A DNA stretch of 64,000 nucleotides from Azorinus chamasolen (GCA_963576725.1 OY755241.1:682001-746000), one strand, 5' to 3'. Positions 10,498 through 20,591 are shown, numbered from the stretch's first letter. Program-made: numbers and translations. The notes: generated from the sequence alone by a model not told the origin.

Positions 10498-10755
10498 GAA
10501 AATTAAAAACAGTTGAAGGATAACTTATTTATTTCTCCACCAAACCCTAATTTGTGACTAATCTTTAGAATCGTCTCAAAAAGACGATTCTTAAAAGTCG
10601 TCACAAAATAGGGTTTGGTGGAGAAATAAAACAGTTATTTTTTAAAACTCCTTAACAAATTAAGAGACGATTCTAGAGAGTGGTCATGCCATAGAGATTG
10701 GTGGAGAAATAACGATTTCTGTACTTGAGTACGCACGTTTATCTGTTGCTCTGTT
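10498..10755. mobile_element. Family F MITE plus a second right half
   Basis: A complete core (10533-10628) is followed by another right arm, gacgattctagagagtggtc and ttggtggagaaataacgatt. Confidence 0.72.
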
Positions 10756-10785
10756 AGATAACTAAATACTGTAGTTGACTGACAT

Positions 10786-10858
10786 AGTAGCAAATAGTGT
10801 AGACCCTGATCAAACGGCTCCTTCGAGAGCACTTTGATCTAGGTCTGCACTACTTATC
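10786..10858. mobile_element. E-like palindromic core, solo
   Basis: agtgtagaccctgatcaaac against ctttgatctaggtctgcact. Confidence 0.6.
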
Positions 10859-10869
10859 TAAGATATTCA

Positions 10870-11510
10870 GTCGAAGCTCTTCAGGTAATTAGGTTATGTA
10901 TAACTCACTGTCTGGATTATCTGCAGGTAGGTCGGTTATTTATAACTAACTGCCTGGATTATCTACATGTATTTAGGTTATTTATAACTAACTCTGGATT
11001 ATCTACATGTATCTAGGTTATTTATAACTTACTTGTCTAGATTATCTACAGGTATGTAGGTTATTTATAACTAACTGTCTGGATTATCTACATGTATTTA
11101 GGTTATTTATAACTAACTGTCTGGATTATCTACAGGCATTTAGGTTATTTATAACTAACTGTCTGGATTATCTACAGGTGTTTAGGTTATTTATAACTAA
11201 CTGTCTGGATTATCTACAGGTACTTAGGTTATGTATAACTAACTGTCTGGATTATCTACATGTGTCTAGGTTATTTATAACTAACTGTCTGGATTATCTA
11301 CATGTATCTAGGTTATTTATAACTAACTGTCTGGATTATCTACAGGTACTTAGGTTATGTATAACTCACTGTCTGGATTATCTACAGGTACTTAGATTAT
11401 GTATAACTCACTTTCTGGATTATCTACAGGTACTTAGATTATGTATAACTCACTTTCTGGATTATCTACAGGTACTTAGATTATATATAACTCACTGTCT
11501 GGATTATCTT
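10870..11510. repeat. 42-bp minisatellite covering the M9 donor
   Basis: About 15 units. Read on the minus strand a unit is ATAATCCAGACA, then gtgagt or gttagt, about 20 intron bases and ctgtag. The first copy is the real exon end and donor of M9. The plus strand has an incidental 14-residue repeat ORF (NCLDYLQVLR), which I do not regard as a gene. Confidence 0.93.
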
Positions 11511-11627
11511 CATTCGCCCAGTATGAACACTGCTCACAGCAGTCCCTGGCGGTGACCCTGTTGTAACACTCCATACCCGATATAAATGAACACTCGTTAG
11601 GCTTCCGATCACCAAACTTACAGTCCT
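11496..11627 (-). CDS. Exon: module M9 (PLAC-like), donor embedded in a 42-bp minisatellite
   Basis: Forty-four codons in phase 1-1, acceptor tttcacag, donor gtgagt. Pattern C-x9-C-x7-C-x8-CC-x2-C: CKFGDRKPNEC, ECYNR, CCEQC. The linker ends NEDNPD. Its last 12 bases plus donor and an acceptor-like ctgtag are copied about 15 times into the intron. Confidence 0.85.
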
Positions 11628-11719
11628 CTGTGAAAGAAATTAAATGACCAGCGTGTCAACAAGATGGTGGAGACATTGAGTTGAACTCTACAGAATTGTA
11701 AGGAAGTTCCAATGACATG

Positions 11720-11897
11720 TAACCCTTTACTCTAAACTATGCCTTGCATCCCTTCGGAAAACAGAGTAGACCCAGATCAAACGGCTCCTATAGGAACCGT
11801 CTGATCAGGGTGTGCTGTTTGCTAATGACATAAGGTAAGTATGATTCTACATTTTCTGCCATGGCGTACACTTCCTGCGTCCATTTGACATTATAAA
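11720..11897. mobile_element. TTAA-A MITE, right end missing
   Basis: gtaaccctttactctaaact; core acggctcctataggaaccgt. Confidence 0.7.
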
Positions 11898-11974
11898 TGA
11901 AATGATACTGTTCTCCCACTTAAAACCCCATTTACTTGATGAGGTCGTCCAAACGTATATAGTAGGAATGGCGC

Positions 11975-12120
11975 ATACTTCTTCAATGTTGAAGACTGTA
12001 GAATCATATTTACCTTCTGTCATTAGCAAACAGAACATACCCAGATCAGACGGCTCCTGTAGAAGCCGTCTGATCTGGGTCTGCTCTGTTTGCAAAGACA
12101 TAGAACGGCCTATTTATGAC
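11975..12120. mobile_element. TTAA-A MITE, right half
   Basis: gactgtagaatcatatttac, then core cggctcctgtagaagccgtc and aacggcctatttatga. Confidence 0.7.
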
Positions 12121-12173
12121 CCTGCATGAATATGAATGCCTTTGCCTATGTGAACTCTGAAAGTTACGTTAGA

Positions 12174-12247
12174 AACAAATAGTGTAGACCCTGATCAGAG
12201 AGTCCTTTCAAGGTATATCTGGTCTGGGTCCACATTCTTTGCGTATG
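12174..12247. mobile_element. E-like palindromic core, solo
   Basis: aaatagtgtagaccctgatc against tctggtctgggtccacattc. Confidence 0.55.
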
Positions 12248-12315
12248 CTCCTTCAACCCCCGCGATATGATAAATAAGTAAGACTTTTTTAACATTCAAA
12301 CAAAAGGTATGAAAC

Positions 12316-12570
12316 TTGATCACTGAAGAAAATGGTTATAATGACAAGGAGTGCAAGCCCCTGATTAAAGAGTGCCTAAAGAATCCCTTTGGTGTGAGTC
12401 TACACTGCAAATGGTTAAAGAGACACTACGCACAATGCAGAACATACTGTATTAAACAAAATGTTGAAAGAAAACATAACAATAATGACAATAAAAGAAA
12501 TGTTATATTTAGAAGGTCTCATTTAACGATTTCCCTGTTCTACGTTTATTCCAATTACAATGCCTTCTGA
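12316..12570 (+). CDS. Plus-strand ORF with ShK-like cysteine spacing (doubtful)
   Basis: This open frame runs opposite the PLAC-like gene, in the intron between M8 and M9. It includes ECKPLIKECLKNPFGVSLHC and then KWLKRHYAQCRTYC, giving C-x6-C-x10-C-x9-C-x3-C. ShKT domains have C-x6/7-C-x8/10-C-x9/11-C-x3-C-x2-C, so the sixth cysteine is absent. There is no start Met near the N-terminus. The C-terminal end is made of TTAA-A MITE sequence (from about 12523). It may be a relic exon or chance. Confidence 0.2.
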   Translation: MITEENGYNDKECKPLIKECLKNPFGVSLHCKWLKRHYAQCRTYCIKQNVERKHNNNDNKRNVIFRRSHLTISLFYVYSNYNAF

Positions 12571-12721
12571 ATATTCATTGACAAAATAGTACTAGTGAAA
12601 TATGGAAGATGGAACAATGTAGCCAGTTTAGAAAGGAAAGAAAAATATCTTTCAAGTTCTACTAGCAAGCAGGAGCCGTTTGATCTGCGTGAAAACACGT
12701 TAATATGAGGGAAATGGTTCA
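12523..12721. mobile_element. TTAA-A MITE (ttccctgttc subtype), core deleted
   Basis: acgatttccctgttctacgt to atatgagggaaatggttcaa; only caggagccgtttgatctgcg is left of the hairpin. Confidence 0.72.
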
Positions 12722-12871
12722 AGTATATCCTACAAGTGAATTATAACTCCGCGATGTATAGGAGTCAGTATGTGTTAATGAGTGGTTTTTATTCAAAATA
12801 ATTATTTGAAATATCAGTGTAACAGACATTTGTATTATCGTAGTTAGCAACCTGAAAAAGTCGCACTACTT

Positions 12872-13060
12872 TTAACCCATTCTTTCCTGCTGACGATTGA
12901 CATCTCTGTGAAATGCATTTCTTGAAACCATTGTGATAAATAGAGCATTAACTCCATAGGAGCAAATGCTCTATTTATCACTTTATTTTTAAAACTATAC
13001 AGTTCTAATAGTCTCCTTTTTATACTGAATGCTCCTTTTAGGTAGATTAGGTAGAGTTAA
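12872..13060. mobile_element. TTAA-B MITE
   Basis: From ttaacccattctttcctgct to attaggtagagttaa; core gagcattaactccataggag. Confidence 0.77.
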
Positions 13061-13204
13061 ACCACAGATATCCATAACCAGCTGTAAAGAAATCATGCTT
13101 GCTCAAAATTGGACCTGAAATAAATTTGTCTACTTCCAATCGTATTGAAAATTAATTAACTTGAATCCTGTATAAAATATACATTTTACAGCTTCGGTAT
13201 ATAG

Positions 13205-13475
13205 TAAAGAACCTTTAACATAATATACAATAAAACCTCGATACTACGAAACGTTAGTAATGAAGAACCTTTAACATATGCAGTAAAACCTCGATACTAT
13301 GAAACTTTAGTAATGAAAAACCTTTAATATACATGTATGCATTAAAAACTCGATATTACGAAACATTAGTAATGAAGAACATTTTACATACAATAAAACC
13401 TCGATACTACGACAATTTATTAATGAAGAACCTTTCACATATACAGTAAAACTCCATACTACAAATTTTAGTAAT
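13205..13475. repeat. About 60-bp minisatellite derived from a TA-C terminus
   Basis: About five units of acagtaaaacctcgatacta, cgaaacgttagtaatgaaga and acctttaaca. The first part equals the end of the TA-C variant at 44095, so a transposon end was amplified. Confidence 0.85.
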
Positions 13476-13564
13476 TAATAATTGATGTCTTTGTAGGAAA
13501 GTGGCTGCTTTTCAAATGTTTGTTTCAAAACACTCATAATATGCATGTTGAACTATTCACCTGA

Positions 13565-13747
13565 ATAGCGATGCGCATTTGGCGCATTTGCAAGCAAAGT
13601 AGACCAAGATTAGACAACTCTTGTAGGAGCCATCTGACCAGGGACTGTTCTGTTTGCTTATAAAATAGTATTGATACGAGTCTACAGTTTCTGCCATGTA
13701 AAACTGCTCTCTTGTTCATAATGCCATTTTAAAAATCAGGTGATTAA
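13565..13747. mobile_element. TTAA-A MITE
   Basis: Core gcaagcaaagtagaccaaga with its inverse; then tacagtttctgccatgtaaa. It abuts the next element at TTAA. Confidence 0.68.
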
Positions 13748-13956
13748 CTCTTTCGCTGCCAATGTCGCATTTGTGATTACCTATGCAAACAGTTTGGATC
13801 CAGATGAGACGCCGAGTAACTCAGCGTCTCATCAGGATCCAAATGGTTTGTTATTGTTACTGTTTGTCTTAAACAAAACTTAAGAAAACTAAAGAAATGA
13901 AAATTGTAGCAGATGACAACGTTTGCAGACGACAAAATTTGTCAGCGAAAGAGTTA
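13744..13956. mobile_element. TTAA-D MITE, complete
   Basis: TTAACTCTTTCGCTGCCAAT to GTCAGCGAAAGAGTTAA; core gatgagacgccgagtaactc with its inverse. Confidence 0.85.
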
Positions 13957-14018
13957 ATATTTATACAGTCAATTTGTTTCTCACTAAAAATATGCACTAG
14001 GTAATCAGTAGCTACATA

Positions 14019-14246
14019 TTAAACCATTATCTCATAGGCTATTTTTAGACCTAACCTCTTTTAATAAATCTACCGAAAAGGAGCATTTACAAGAGAAAAG
14101 GAAAATTTTAGAAATGTGTAGTTTTGAAACCATTGCGATAAATAGAGCGTTTGGTCCTGTGGAGCAAATGTTCATTTTTTCTCAACAGTTTCAATGAGTG
14201 CATTTTACAGAGGCGTCAAAAGGCGTCAATATGAGGGAATGAGTTA
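14019..14246. mobile_element. TTAA-B MITE
   Basis: From ttaaaccattatctcatagg to gagggaatgagttaa; core gcgtttggtcctgtggagca, slightly mismatched. Confidence 0.78.
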
Positions 14247-14469
14247 AGTGTTTAGTAACGGGAAGCAAACGTTGGGTATTCAAAGTGTAAATAGGTTAAG
14301 GAAATATGCAGGCTTGTGGGAGGTTAGTTGCTGAAACTTAAATTCTGAAACAATATAAGCTGAAATAATGAACATTTCAAATGAAAACGGCATGCAAAAA
14401 CTGCGAAACGGTAATGAACGAGTTGCACAGAAACATTTCCCTGCTCAAATTTGTTGACATTGTATCTCT

Positions 14470-14697
14470 AACCCCGCTGTGAGAAAGTAACCCTGTCGTA
14501 ACCCCGCTGTGAGAAAGTAAGTTTTTCTCAAATTTGGATCTGTGTAATCAATTCGATCAAGTTCTTATGACAATATTGATAGAGTGTCAAACAACTTGGA
14601 ATCTGATGGACGCCGAGTTACTCGGCATCTCGTCCGTATCCAAGGTGTTTGCAAATGGGTGTCAAGTCTCAGTTAGCAGGAGAAGGGTTAGTTCCAT
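14470..14697. mobile_element. TTAA-D MITE with a duplicated left end
   Basis: ccccgctgtgagaaagtaa occurs twice (about 14472 and 14501), then the core gacgccgagttactcggcat and gcaggagaagggtta. Confidence 0.65.
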
Positions 14698-14741
14698 TCA
14701 AGCACGGGCTATACGTCCGAAAATAAGACTTCTTATATGTA

Positions 14742-14911
14742 CAGTAGAACCTGTCTTAAGTGACCATTTAACATGTGGATCTGTAAGGCAGGTGTGGCTG
14801 AACGCAGGTCAAAAGTAATGCAGAAAGTTTCTATAGGAGCTTTCTTCATTACTTTTGTACTGCATTAAGCAACCATCTGCTTTTAAGTACACTAATGGAC
14901 AGGTTCTACTG
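14742..14911. mobile_element. TA-C MITE, complete
   Basis: CAGTAGAACCTGTCTTAAGT to GGACAGGTTCTACTG with TA on both sides. Confidence 0.85.
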
Positions 14912-14997
14912 TAATACATTCACAGAGTTTTTCCTGTAGTCATATATTACAAGCTTAAGCAGGGAACATTCCTACAGTGAACTGGTATAATTATAAC

Positions 14998-15129
14998 CTT
15001 CCAAATAATCGAGGATAAAGCCTGCACATGTTTCGCAACAAATTTTCTGGGTTCTCATTTTGTAGCAGTCTTCAGGCTCTATACTGTGCCAACACCAGTC
15101 TTCCCTGTCACCAAAGGCGCAATCAAAGG
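14998..15129 (-). CDS. Exon: module M8 (PLAC-like)
   Basis: Forty-four codons in phase 1-1, acceptor gtttgcag, donor gttata (weak). Pattern C-x8-C-x8-C-x8-CC-x2-C: CAFGDREDWC, DCYKM, CCETC. The linker is AGFILDYLE. The weak donor leaves the exact 3' edge a little uncertain, but the phase agrees with M9. Confidence 0.8.
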
Positions 15130-15264
15130 CTGCAAACACCAGCACCGACATAGAGCATTTTGTTGTTATGCTTTGTACAAACAGTTTCTTAAGAGATATT
15201 GGAGTAGCTCACGTGTATAAAAAACAAAACATTTAACTAGAAATCTTTTTTGTAAATAGGTTAT

Positions 15265-15509
15265 AGTCTTTACCTTTTACTCCATAAATATTAATGTAAG
15301 AAATAACGACATTATGAATATTTTAGCTGTTTTTATAATGATACCTAAACATTATGTTTGCAGTGGGAGACACTGTAGAATAAGAGCTTTATTATTTAAC
15401 AAGCAATCAGTGTAGACCTTGATCAGACGGTTCCTATAGGAACCATCTGATCGGGGTATATTCTGTTTGTAACTGGGGAAAATGGAATATATATGGAGTA
15501 AAGGATTAA
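15265..15509. mobile_element. TTAA-A MITE
   Basis: ttaccttttactccataaat to tggagtaaaggattaa; core acggttcctataggaaccat. Confidence 0.8.
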
Positions 15510-15633
15510 GTCAGTTGTGTGTTATCGTAAATCACGTATCTATGACTTGAAGCACATATCTGAGAGCGGTTTTGAAATATGCAATAACTGAATATATGCA
15601 TCTGACATAAAGTACGTTACATCATTACGCCAT

Positions 15634-15815
15634 TAGGTCATAGGCTATTTTAGATCCAGCCTCTTTGAATAAATCTATCGTTTACTAGATGTTTTAAACC
15701 ATTGTGATACATATAACATTTGCTCAAATGGGGCTAATACTTTATTTATCACAATGGTTACAAAACAAGAATTTTACAGAGGCGTCAAAAGGCGTCAATG
15801 TGAGGGAATGAATTA
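15634..15815. mobile_element. TTAA-B MITE, shortened
   Basis: aggtcataggctattttaga to gagggaatgaattaa; the core apex is altered (gctcaaatggggctaata). Confidence 0.72.
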
Positions 15816-15988
15816 ACAAGAGACAGAGACTAATTGTCCCATGTATAGTTCTGCATGTACATATTATTTACACTGTTATTGTCGTAACATGCATACATAA
15901 AGATACCGAGCAAGTCAACTAGTCAGCAAAGTAAATAAGCTGATATACAAAGAAGCTCACTGTAAATAGAACAAAATGGATGATATAC

Positions 15989-16111
15989 CTGATATACTGC
16001 CATCATACTGGCCATAGCAGAACTCACAGCAGTCATTGCGGATATTGTCATCATAACAGTCTTGCCGGTACAGCCCCACATCGCAGTAGTCAATGTCGTT
16101 TTCTCGACAGT
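15989..16111 (-). CDS. Exon: module M7 (PLAC-like, no YGD)
   Basis: Forty-one codons in phase 1-1, acceptor cttgcag, donor gtatat. Pattern C-x7-C-x8-C-x8-CC-x2-C: CRENDIDYC, DCYDD, CCEFC. The Y/F-G-D motif is replaced by REND, so this module has diverged at the otherwise conserved turn. Donor strength is modest. Confidence 0.8.
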
Positions 16112-16419
16112 CTGCAAGAATGTAAGCACGATGAACGCCAAAGGAAAGAAAAACAATTACAGACAGTGCAGATGCAGATAAAACACCATGCTAAATCGTG
16201 ATGTATGATCTGGGACAAAACTATGCGTATTGCTTGAAGCATTACAGATCTACACTAAGACTTTCGAACTACAATGTATCAGTCTATCTTGCAGACATTG
16301 GGGCATAGATATGCGTGAGAGTCTTGAAGGAAAACTGTCGTCCGAATACGCATATAGAAGACAATGCAACATTACCAGAACAATATCCTGCAAACATACA
16401 TGGGAACGTTCCAAGAACA

Positions 16420-16520
16420 ATTTGACCGAGTATCAAACAGTTTGGATCTTGATGAGACACTGGGTAACTCGGCGTCTCGTCAGGATCGAAGACGTTTGCA
16501 AATGCGAGTCATGTCGTGAA
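16420..16520. mobile_element. TTAA-D core region
   Basis: caaacagtttggatcttgat and tcgtcaggatcgaagacgtt. Confidence 0.6.
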
Positions 16521-16522
16521 TT

Positions 16523-16740
16523 ACGGAATAAGCGTTACAGGACAGCAATGTTTATTTCATTAAGCCTTTACTCCATGAATATTCATGTAAGAAACAAGGG
16601 CATGTTGTATTGCTATGCAAGACATGAGTCCCCCACCGGACTGAAAAAAAACCTCCACATGAATAACGGAATAAGCGTTACAGGACAGCAATGTTTATTT
16701 CATTAACCCTTTACTCCATGAATATTCATGTAAGAAATAA
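16523..16740. repeat. Direct duplication of a TTAA-A left end with flank
   Basis: A 74-bp stretch beginning acggaataagcgttacagga occurs at 16523 and again at 16666, each running into cctttactccatgaatattc. Confidence 0.85.
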
Positions 16741-16935
16741 TGACACCATGAACATTAAGTAGACGATTTTTATAACGATACATGGACACAGCACATTTTG
16801 GTTGCGGTGGGAACTGTAGAATAAGATATATATTTTAATATAAGCAAACAGAGCAGATCCTACAGTAACCATCTGATCTGGTTCTACTCTGTTTGCAAAG
16901 GCATAGAAAGGCATATTTAGGGAGTAAACAGTTAA
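16703..16935. mobile_element. TTAA-A MITE
   Basis: TTAACCCTTTACTCCATGAA to gggagtaaacagttaa; the core lost part of the left arm. Confidence 0.82.
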
Positions 16936-17004
16936 GTTGTAAATGTAGAGACTTAGGACAAACAAAACGTTTAGTTACATTAAACCTTTATCTGGTGGTA
17001 CATT

Positions 17005-17222
17005 TTAACCCATTACCTCATAGTCAATTTTCTTTAAATGCATCTACCGAAAATGAACATTTACTAGCGAAAAAGGAAAACTTTAGAATTGTGTAAATTT
17101 GAAATTATTGTGATAAATAGAGCATTTGTTCCTATGGAGCAAATGCTCTATTTATCACAACCGTTTCAAAACGTGACTTTTACAGAGTCATCAAAAGGCG
17201 TAAATGTGAGGGAATGGGTTAA
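17005..17222. mobile_element. TTAA-B MITE
   Basis: From ttaacccattacctcatagt to gagggaatgggttaa; core gcatttgttcctatggagca. Confidence 0.82.
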
Positions 17223-17361
17223 ACAGCGTAGACTAAGATCAGATTCTACCGCTTCTGCCATTGTCAAAACTGACTTATTCATGAAGCCATTATATCAGCT
17301 AATTGATAATAATCATTACGTCATTATTTCTTACATGAATATTGATGGAGTAAAGGGTTAA
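17219..17361. mobile_element. TTAA-A MITE, core lost, touching the M6 donor
   Basis: Shares TTAA with the previous element and ends gatggagtaaagggttaa, 3 bp from the donor hexamer of M6. Confidence 0.78.
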
Positions 17362-17370
17362 ATCACTTAC

Positions 17371-17487
17371 CATTTGATAACAGGAAATCACATCTTTCAC
17401 AGCATCTATTATCTCTGAGATTTCTATTACCAGAGCAGTTCTCAGCAGTGACGTCATCACATTCCTCTCGGTCGCCGAAAATACACC
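17371..17487 (-). CDS. Exon: module M6 (PLAC-like)
   Basis: Thirty-nine codons in phase 1-1, acceptor atgttttag, donor gtaagt. Pattern C-x7-C-x7-C-x10-CC-x2-C: CIFGDREEC, NC, then a longer loop SGNRNLRDNR before CCERC. It has no Tyr after the third cysteine. A TTAA-A element begins only 3 bp beyond the donor hexamer. Confidence 0.85.
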
Positions 17488-17536
17488 CTAAAACATAAAA
17501 CGCATTGGTTTAATAGAGCACAAGAAAAAGTTGCGT

Positions 17537-17705
17537 ACACAAATACTGAACTCCTTATATCTCCACAGCCCAATGTTGTAACCACTCTTTAGATTCGTCT
17601 CGAAGAGGCGATTCTTAAGAGTGGTTACAAGATAGAGTTTGATGGAGAAATAAAAAAGTTTTTCTTGAAAATATTTAATTTACGCATCTTATCTGGACCT
17701 CTGTG
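17537..17705. mobile_element. Family F MITE
   Basis: ttagattcgtctcgaagagg with ttgatggagaaataaaaaag and gcatcttatctggacctctg. Confidence 0.75.
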
Positions 17706-17999
17706 TAACAGTTATAAGGACTGGTTTCACATCGTGTTTGAACGATACTTACAACTAGCAAATGATACCCGGACACTGACCTAACAGGGTCAGCAAAGGT
17801 AAGAACGAAACCTCTACAACTTTGAATGTATTCTGACGAATTAGCATTCTAAAGAAGAAAAGTTCAATGAATAACTCTATATGGATATAATTGCCAATAT
17901 TTAGCCTAATTATATTTGTACAGATGTAATTCGTCTTTTATATTTTTTGATAATATTAAATATTCATTTAGCCCGTATCAGGCCCACCACGACCTATCT

Positions 18000-18085
18000 G
18001 GCATTTTCAAACTGTTCGGATCAAGATGAGACAGAAAATAATTCGGCGTCCCATCAGAATCAAAGTTGTTTGCCACTCGATCAAA
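18000..18085. mobile_element. TTAA-D core, degraded
   Basis: caaactgttcggatcaagat and catcagaatcaaagttgttt. Confidence 0.55.
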
Positions 18086-18129
18086 CATTTCTAAAACCCA
18101 TGAGCTAATTGGAAACATTTTAAGTAATC

Positions 18130-18383
18130 AGAGTTAAGTATTTGCAAATAGAGTAGACTAAGAACAGACGGCTCCTGTATAGGTATGATAAGGGTATGCT
18201 CTGTATAGGTATGATAAGGGTATGTTCTGTATAGGTATGATAAGGGTATGCTCTGTATAGGTATGATAAGGGTATGCTCTGTTTTCTTTTGACGTAATAA
18301 GATCTCATTCTACAGTTTTTGTCAAAGAAAGAGCTAAAAAATATTAATGAGTTCTTACATGAATATTGTACATGGAAATGGTT
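18130..18383. mobile_element. TTAA-A MITE with an expanded hairpin
   Basis: agttaagtatttgcaaatag at the left, ttcttacatgaatattgtac and ggaaatggttaa at the right. Confidence 0.7.
18174..18282. repeat. Tandem repeat inside a TTAA-A hairpin
   Basis: Four copies of ctgtataggtatgataaggg plus tatg lie where the apex and right arm of a TTAA-A core should be. The host element is 18130-18383. Confidence 0.85.
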
Positions 18384-18525
18384 AATATTTAAATTTTACG
18401 AGATAGAGAATAGTTTCCCCAAGTATCCCCATTCAGCTGTACATATATTATCGTCTCAAATAATCCTACTTTAATTGTACATTATTATCTCCATTTAACA
18501 ATTTAACGTATGCAGATAGTATACC

Positions 18526-18640
18526 TATATGCATTTGTAAACAGAGTAGATCCATATCATACGGCTCCTGTTTGCTATCAGCTAATAAATATTCATGATG
18601 TCATTATTTCTTACATGAATATTCAACAGAGAAATGGCTA
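18526..18640. mobile_element. TTAA-A MITE fragment
   Basis: gtaaacagagtagatccata then gatgtcattatttcttacat. Confidence 0.6.
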
Positions 18641-18747
18641 ACGACCAATAATGGTACGAGTACTTATCTGAGTGTTCGAATTAGCCAGGATATACCGTAC
18701 TTTTATTATATTGTAATCCTAACATACATATGTTCCGGACCACCCAC

Positions 18748-18870
18748 CTGGATTGTCTAAGTTGGCCAGTTCCGCACATGTTCCACAGCAGCTGGTACGT
18801 ATATCTTGGTCATAACAATCATTTCTGTCGATATTAGTGCAACGCCGGTCCTTGTCACCATACGCGCAAT
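18748..18870 (-). CDS. Exon: module M5 (PLAC-like), acceptor embedded in a minisatellite
   Basis: Forty-one codons in phase 1-1, acceptor actgtag, donor gtgggt. Pattern C-x8-C-x7-C-x8-CC-x2-C with CAYGDKDRRC and CCGTC. The linker AELANLDNP resembles that of M4 and M9. The acceptor and the first exon bases (gtag/ATTGC) recur about nine times upstream in the 18871-19440 array. Confidence 0.85.
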
Positions 18871-19440
18871 CTACAGTATACAGTTTGCATTATATAGCGA
18901 CCACAAATACATGTGTTCCTATACGGGTTCCCTTCACTCTATAGTATAGAGTTTACATAGAAAAATGTTCCTATATGAGCAATCTATATTATAGCGTTTG
19001 CATTGAATAACGACCACTCATGATGCTGTTCCTACATGGGCAATCTACAGTATACAGTTTGCATTGAATAACGACCACGAATTATGGTGTTCCTATATGG
19101 GCAATCTACAGTATATAGTTTGCATTGTCAATGATTGAATAATGACCACGCATGATGTTGTTCCTATATTGGCAGTCTACATTATAGAGTTTGCATTGAT
19201 TAACGACCACGCATGATGTTGTTCCTATATTGGCAATCTACAGTCTAGAGTTTGCATTGATTAACGACCACGTATGATGTTGTTCCTATATTGGCAATCT
19301 TCATTGCAGAGTTTACATTGAACAACGACCACGCAAGCCATTGTTCCTATATGGGCAATATACAGAATAGATTTCCATTGAATAACGACTACGCATGTTG
19401 TTGTTCCTATATGGGCAACAAACAGTAAACAGATTTCATT
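18863..19440. repeat. About 62-bp minisatellite covering the M5 acceptor
   Basis: About nine diverged units containing ggcaatctacagtatagag and gaataacgaccacgcatg on the plus strand. On the minus strand every intact unit restores gtag/ATTGC, the acceptor and first bases of M5. Confidence 0.9.
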
Positions 19441-19655
19441 GATTAGCCCATACTGTGCGGGACACGAGTCACTAATTTCCTTTGCAAATAGTGTAGACCC
19501 AGATGAGAGGGCTTCTAGATGGGACCCTCTCATCGGGGTCTGCATTGTTTGCCATGTTTCACTTTTCTTTTAAAAAATCCCTAAATATTCACCATAAGCT
19601 TGACCTGTTTGAATTTTGGAATAGTCCATTTGAAAAGTCAGCGTAGTAAGGGTTA
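19440..19655. mobile_element. TTAA-E MITE
   Basis: catactgtgcgggacacgag to agcgtagtaagggttaa; core gagagggcttctagatggga. Confidence 0.78.
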
Positions 19656-19689
19656 ACGACCATGCATGTCATTGTTTGGTGCACGGGTA

Positions 19690-19841
19690 ATCTGCTCTAT
19701 TTGCTCATCGAGGTCAACAGATCTGAGCCTGCAGTTTCTGCCAAAGCCAATATCATGTGATCATAAAGCATTATATACTTCCTATAATAGATATTAATGT
19801 CATTAGTTCTTACATGCATATTCATCAGGTAAAGGTTTAAC
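19690..19841. mobile_element. TTAA-A MITE, right part
   Basis: ctgcagtttctgccaaagcc then ttcttacatgcatattcatc and ggtaaaggtttaa. Confidence 0.6.
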
Positions 19842-19954
19842 GTATGCATCAATTGTGGAAATGATGTAACTGGTGGCAACACCTATCAAGTTAGCATCTA
19901 ATATTTATTTATCTTTATGAATATTTATGGAAGAATGTATATGACTTTGTAAAT

Positions 19955-20001
19955 GTCACTTCTTAAAAACATTGTGATAAATAGAGCATTTGCTCCTATA
20001 G
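19955..20001. mobile_element. TTAA-B fragment joined to another repeat
   Basis: Ends abruptly after gagcatttgctcctatag. The next stretch (gggttaaaccggtttatggg) belongs to something else. Confidence 0.55.
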
Positions 20002-20400
20002 ACAAAAGTCACTGGGGGTTAAACCGGTTTATGGGCGCCCAACCTCACTCTTATTCCATCCCCACCCTAAAAGACAAACAGTGTAAATAAACGTATCCCC
20101 TCTCCGACTAATCTACAACAACCGCGACGGCAAATACAATGGTAAAGTGCATGTATAACGAAAAAACATTTAATTGAACATACTGTATCCACCTATCGCT
20201 AGTGTACTCAATGATTGAGCTGCAAACAGAGTAACTGTAGAAAAGTAATAAAGGGTACGACAAAAATGAAATAGTACAGATATCCGACGTTCTCCTTCCA
20301 TTTCTGGATTTAAGAGGTCGCCTTCATAGGGTACTAAACCTTTCTTGTCGGCGTACATGCAAAGAGGCCATATAGATAAACATAGGTAATTATTATAATC

Positions 20401-20591
20401 AGAGGTCCAGAAGATGAGATTATTTATACATTTTAATAATAGTTCCTTTATTTCTCCATTAAACCCTACACTATGACCACTCTTTAGAATCGTCTCTTAG
20501 AGACGATTCTAATGAGTGGTCACAAGATAGGGTTTGGTGGAGAAATGACGAGTTTAGTGTTTGGGTACACACCTTTATCTGTTGCTCTGGA
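20401..20591. mobile_element. Family F MITE, complete
   Basis: Ends aggtccagaagatgagatta and tttatctgttgctctg; perfect core agaatcgtctcttagagacg. Confidence 0.8.

Noticed and set aside
11178..11555. 125-residue plus-strand ORF with a 14-residue repeat
   Set aside because: It is the translation of the 42-bp minisatellite, antisense to M9; no start context or known family.
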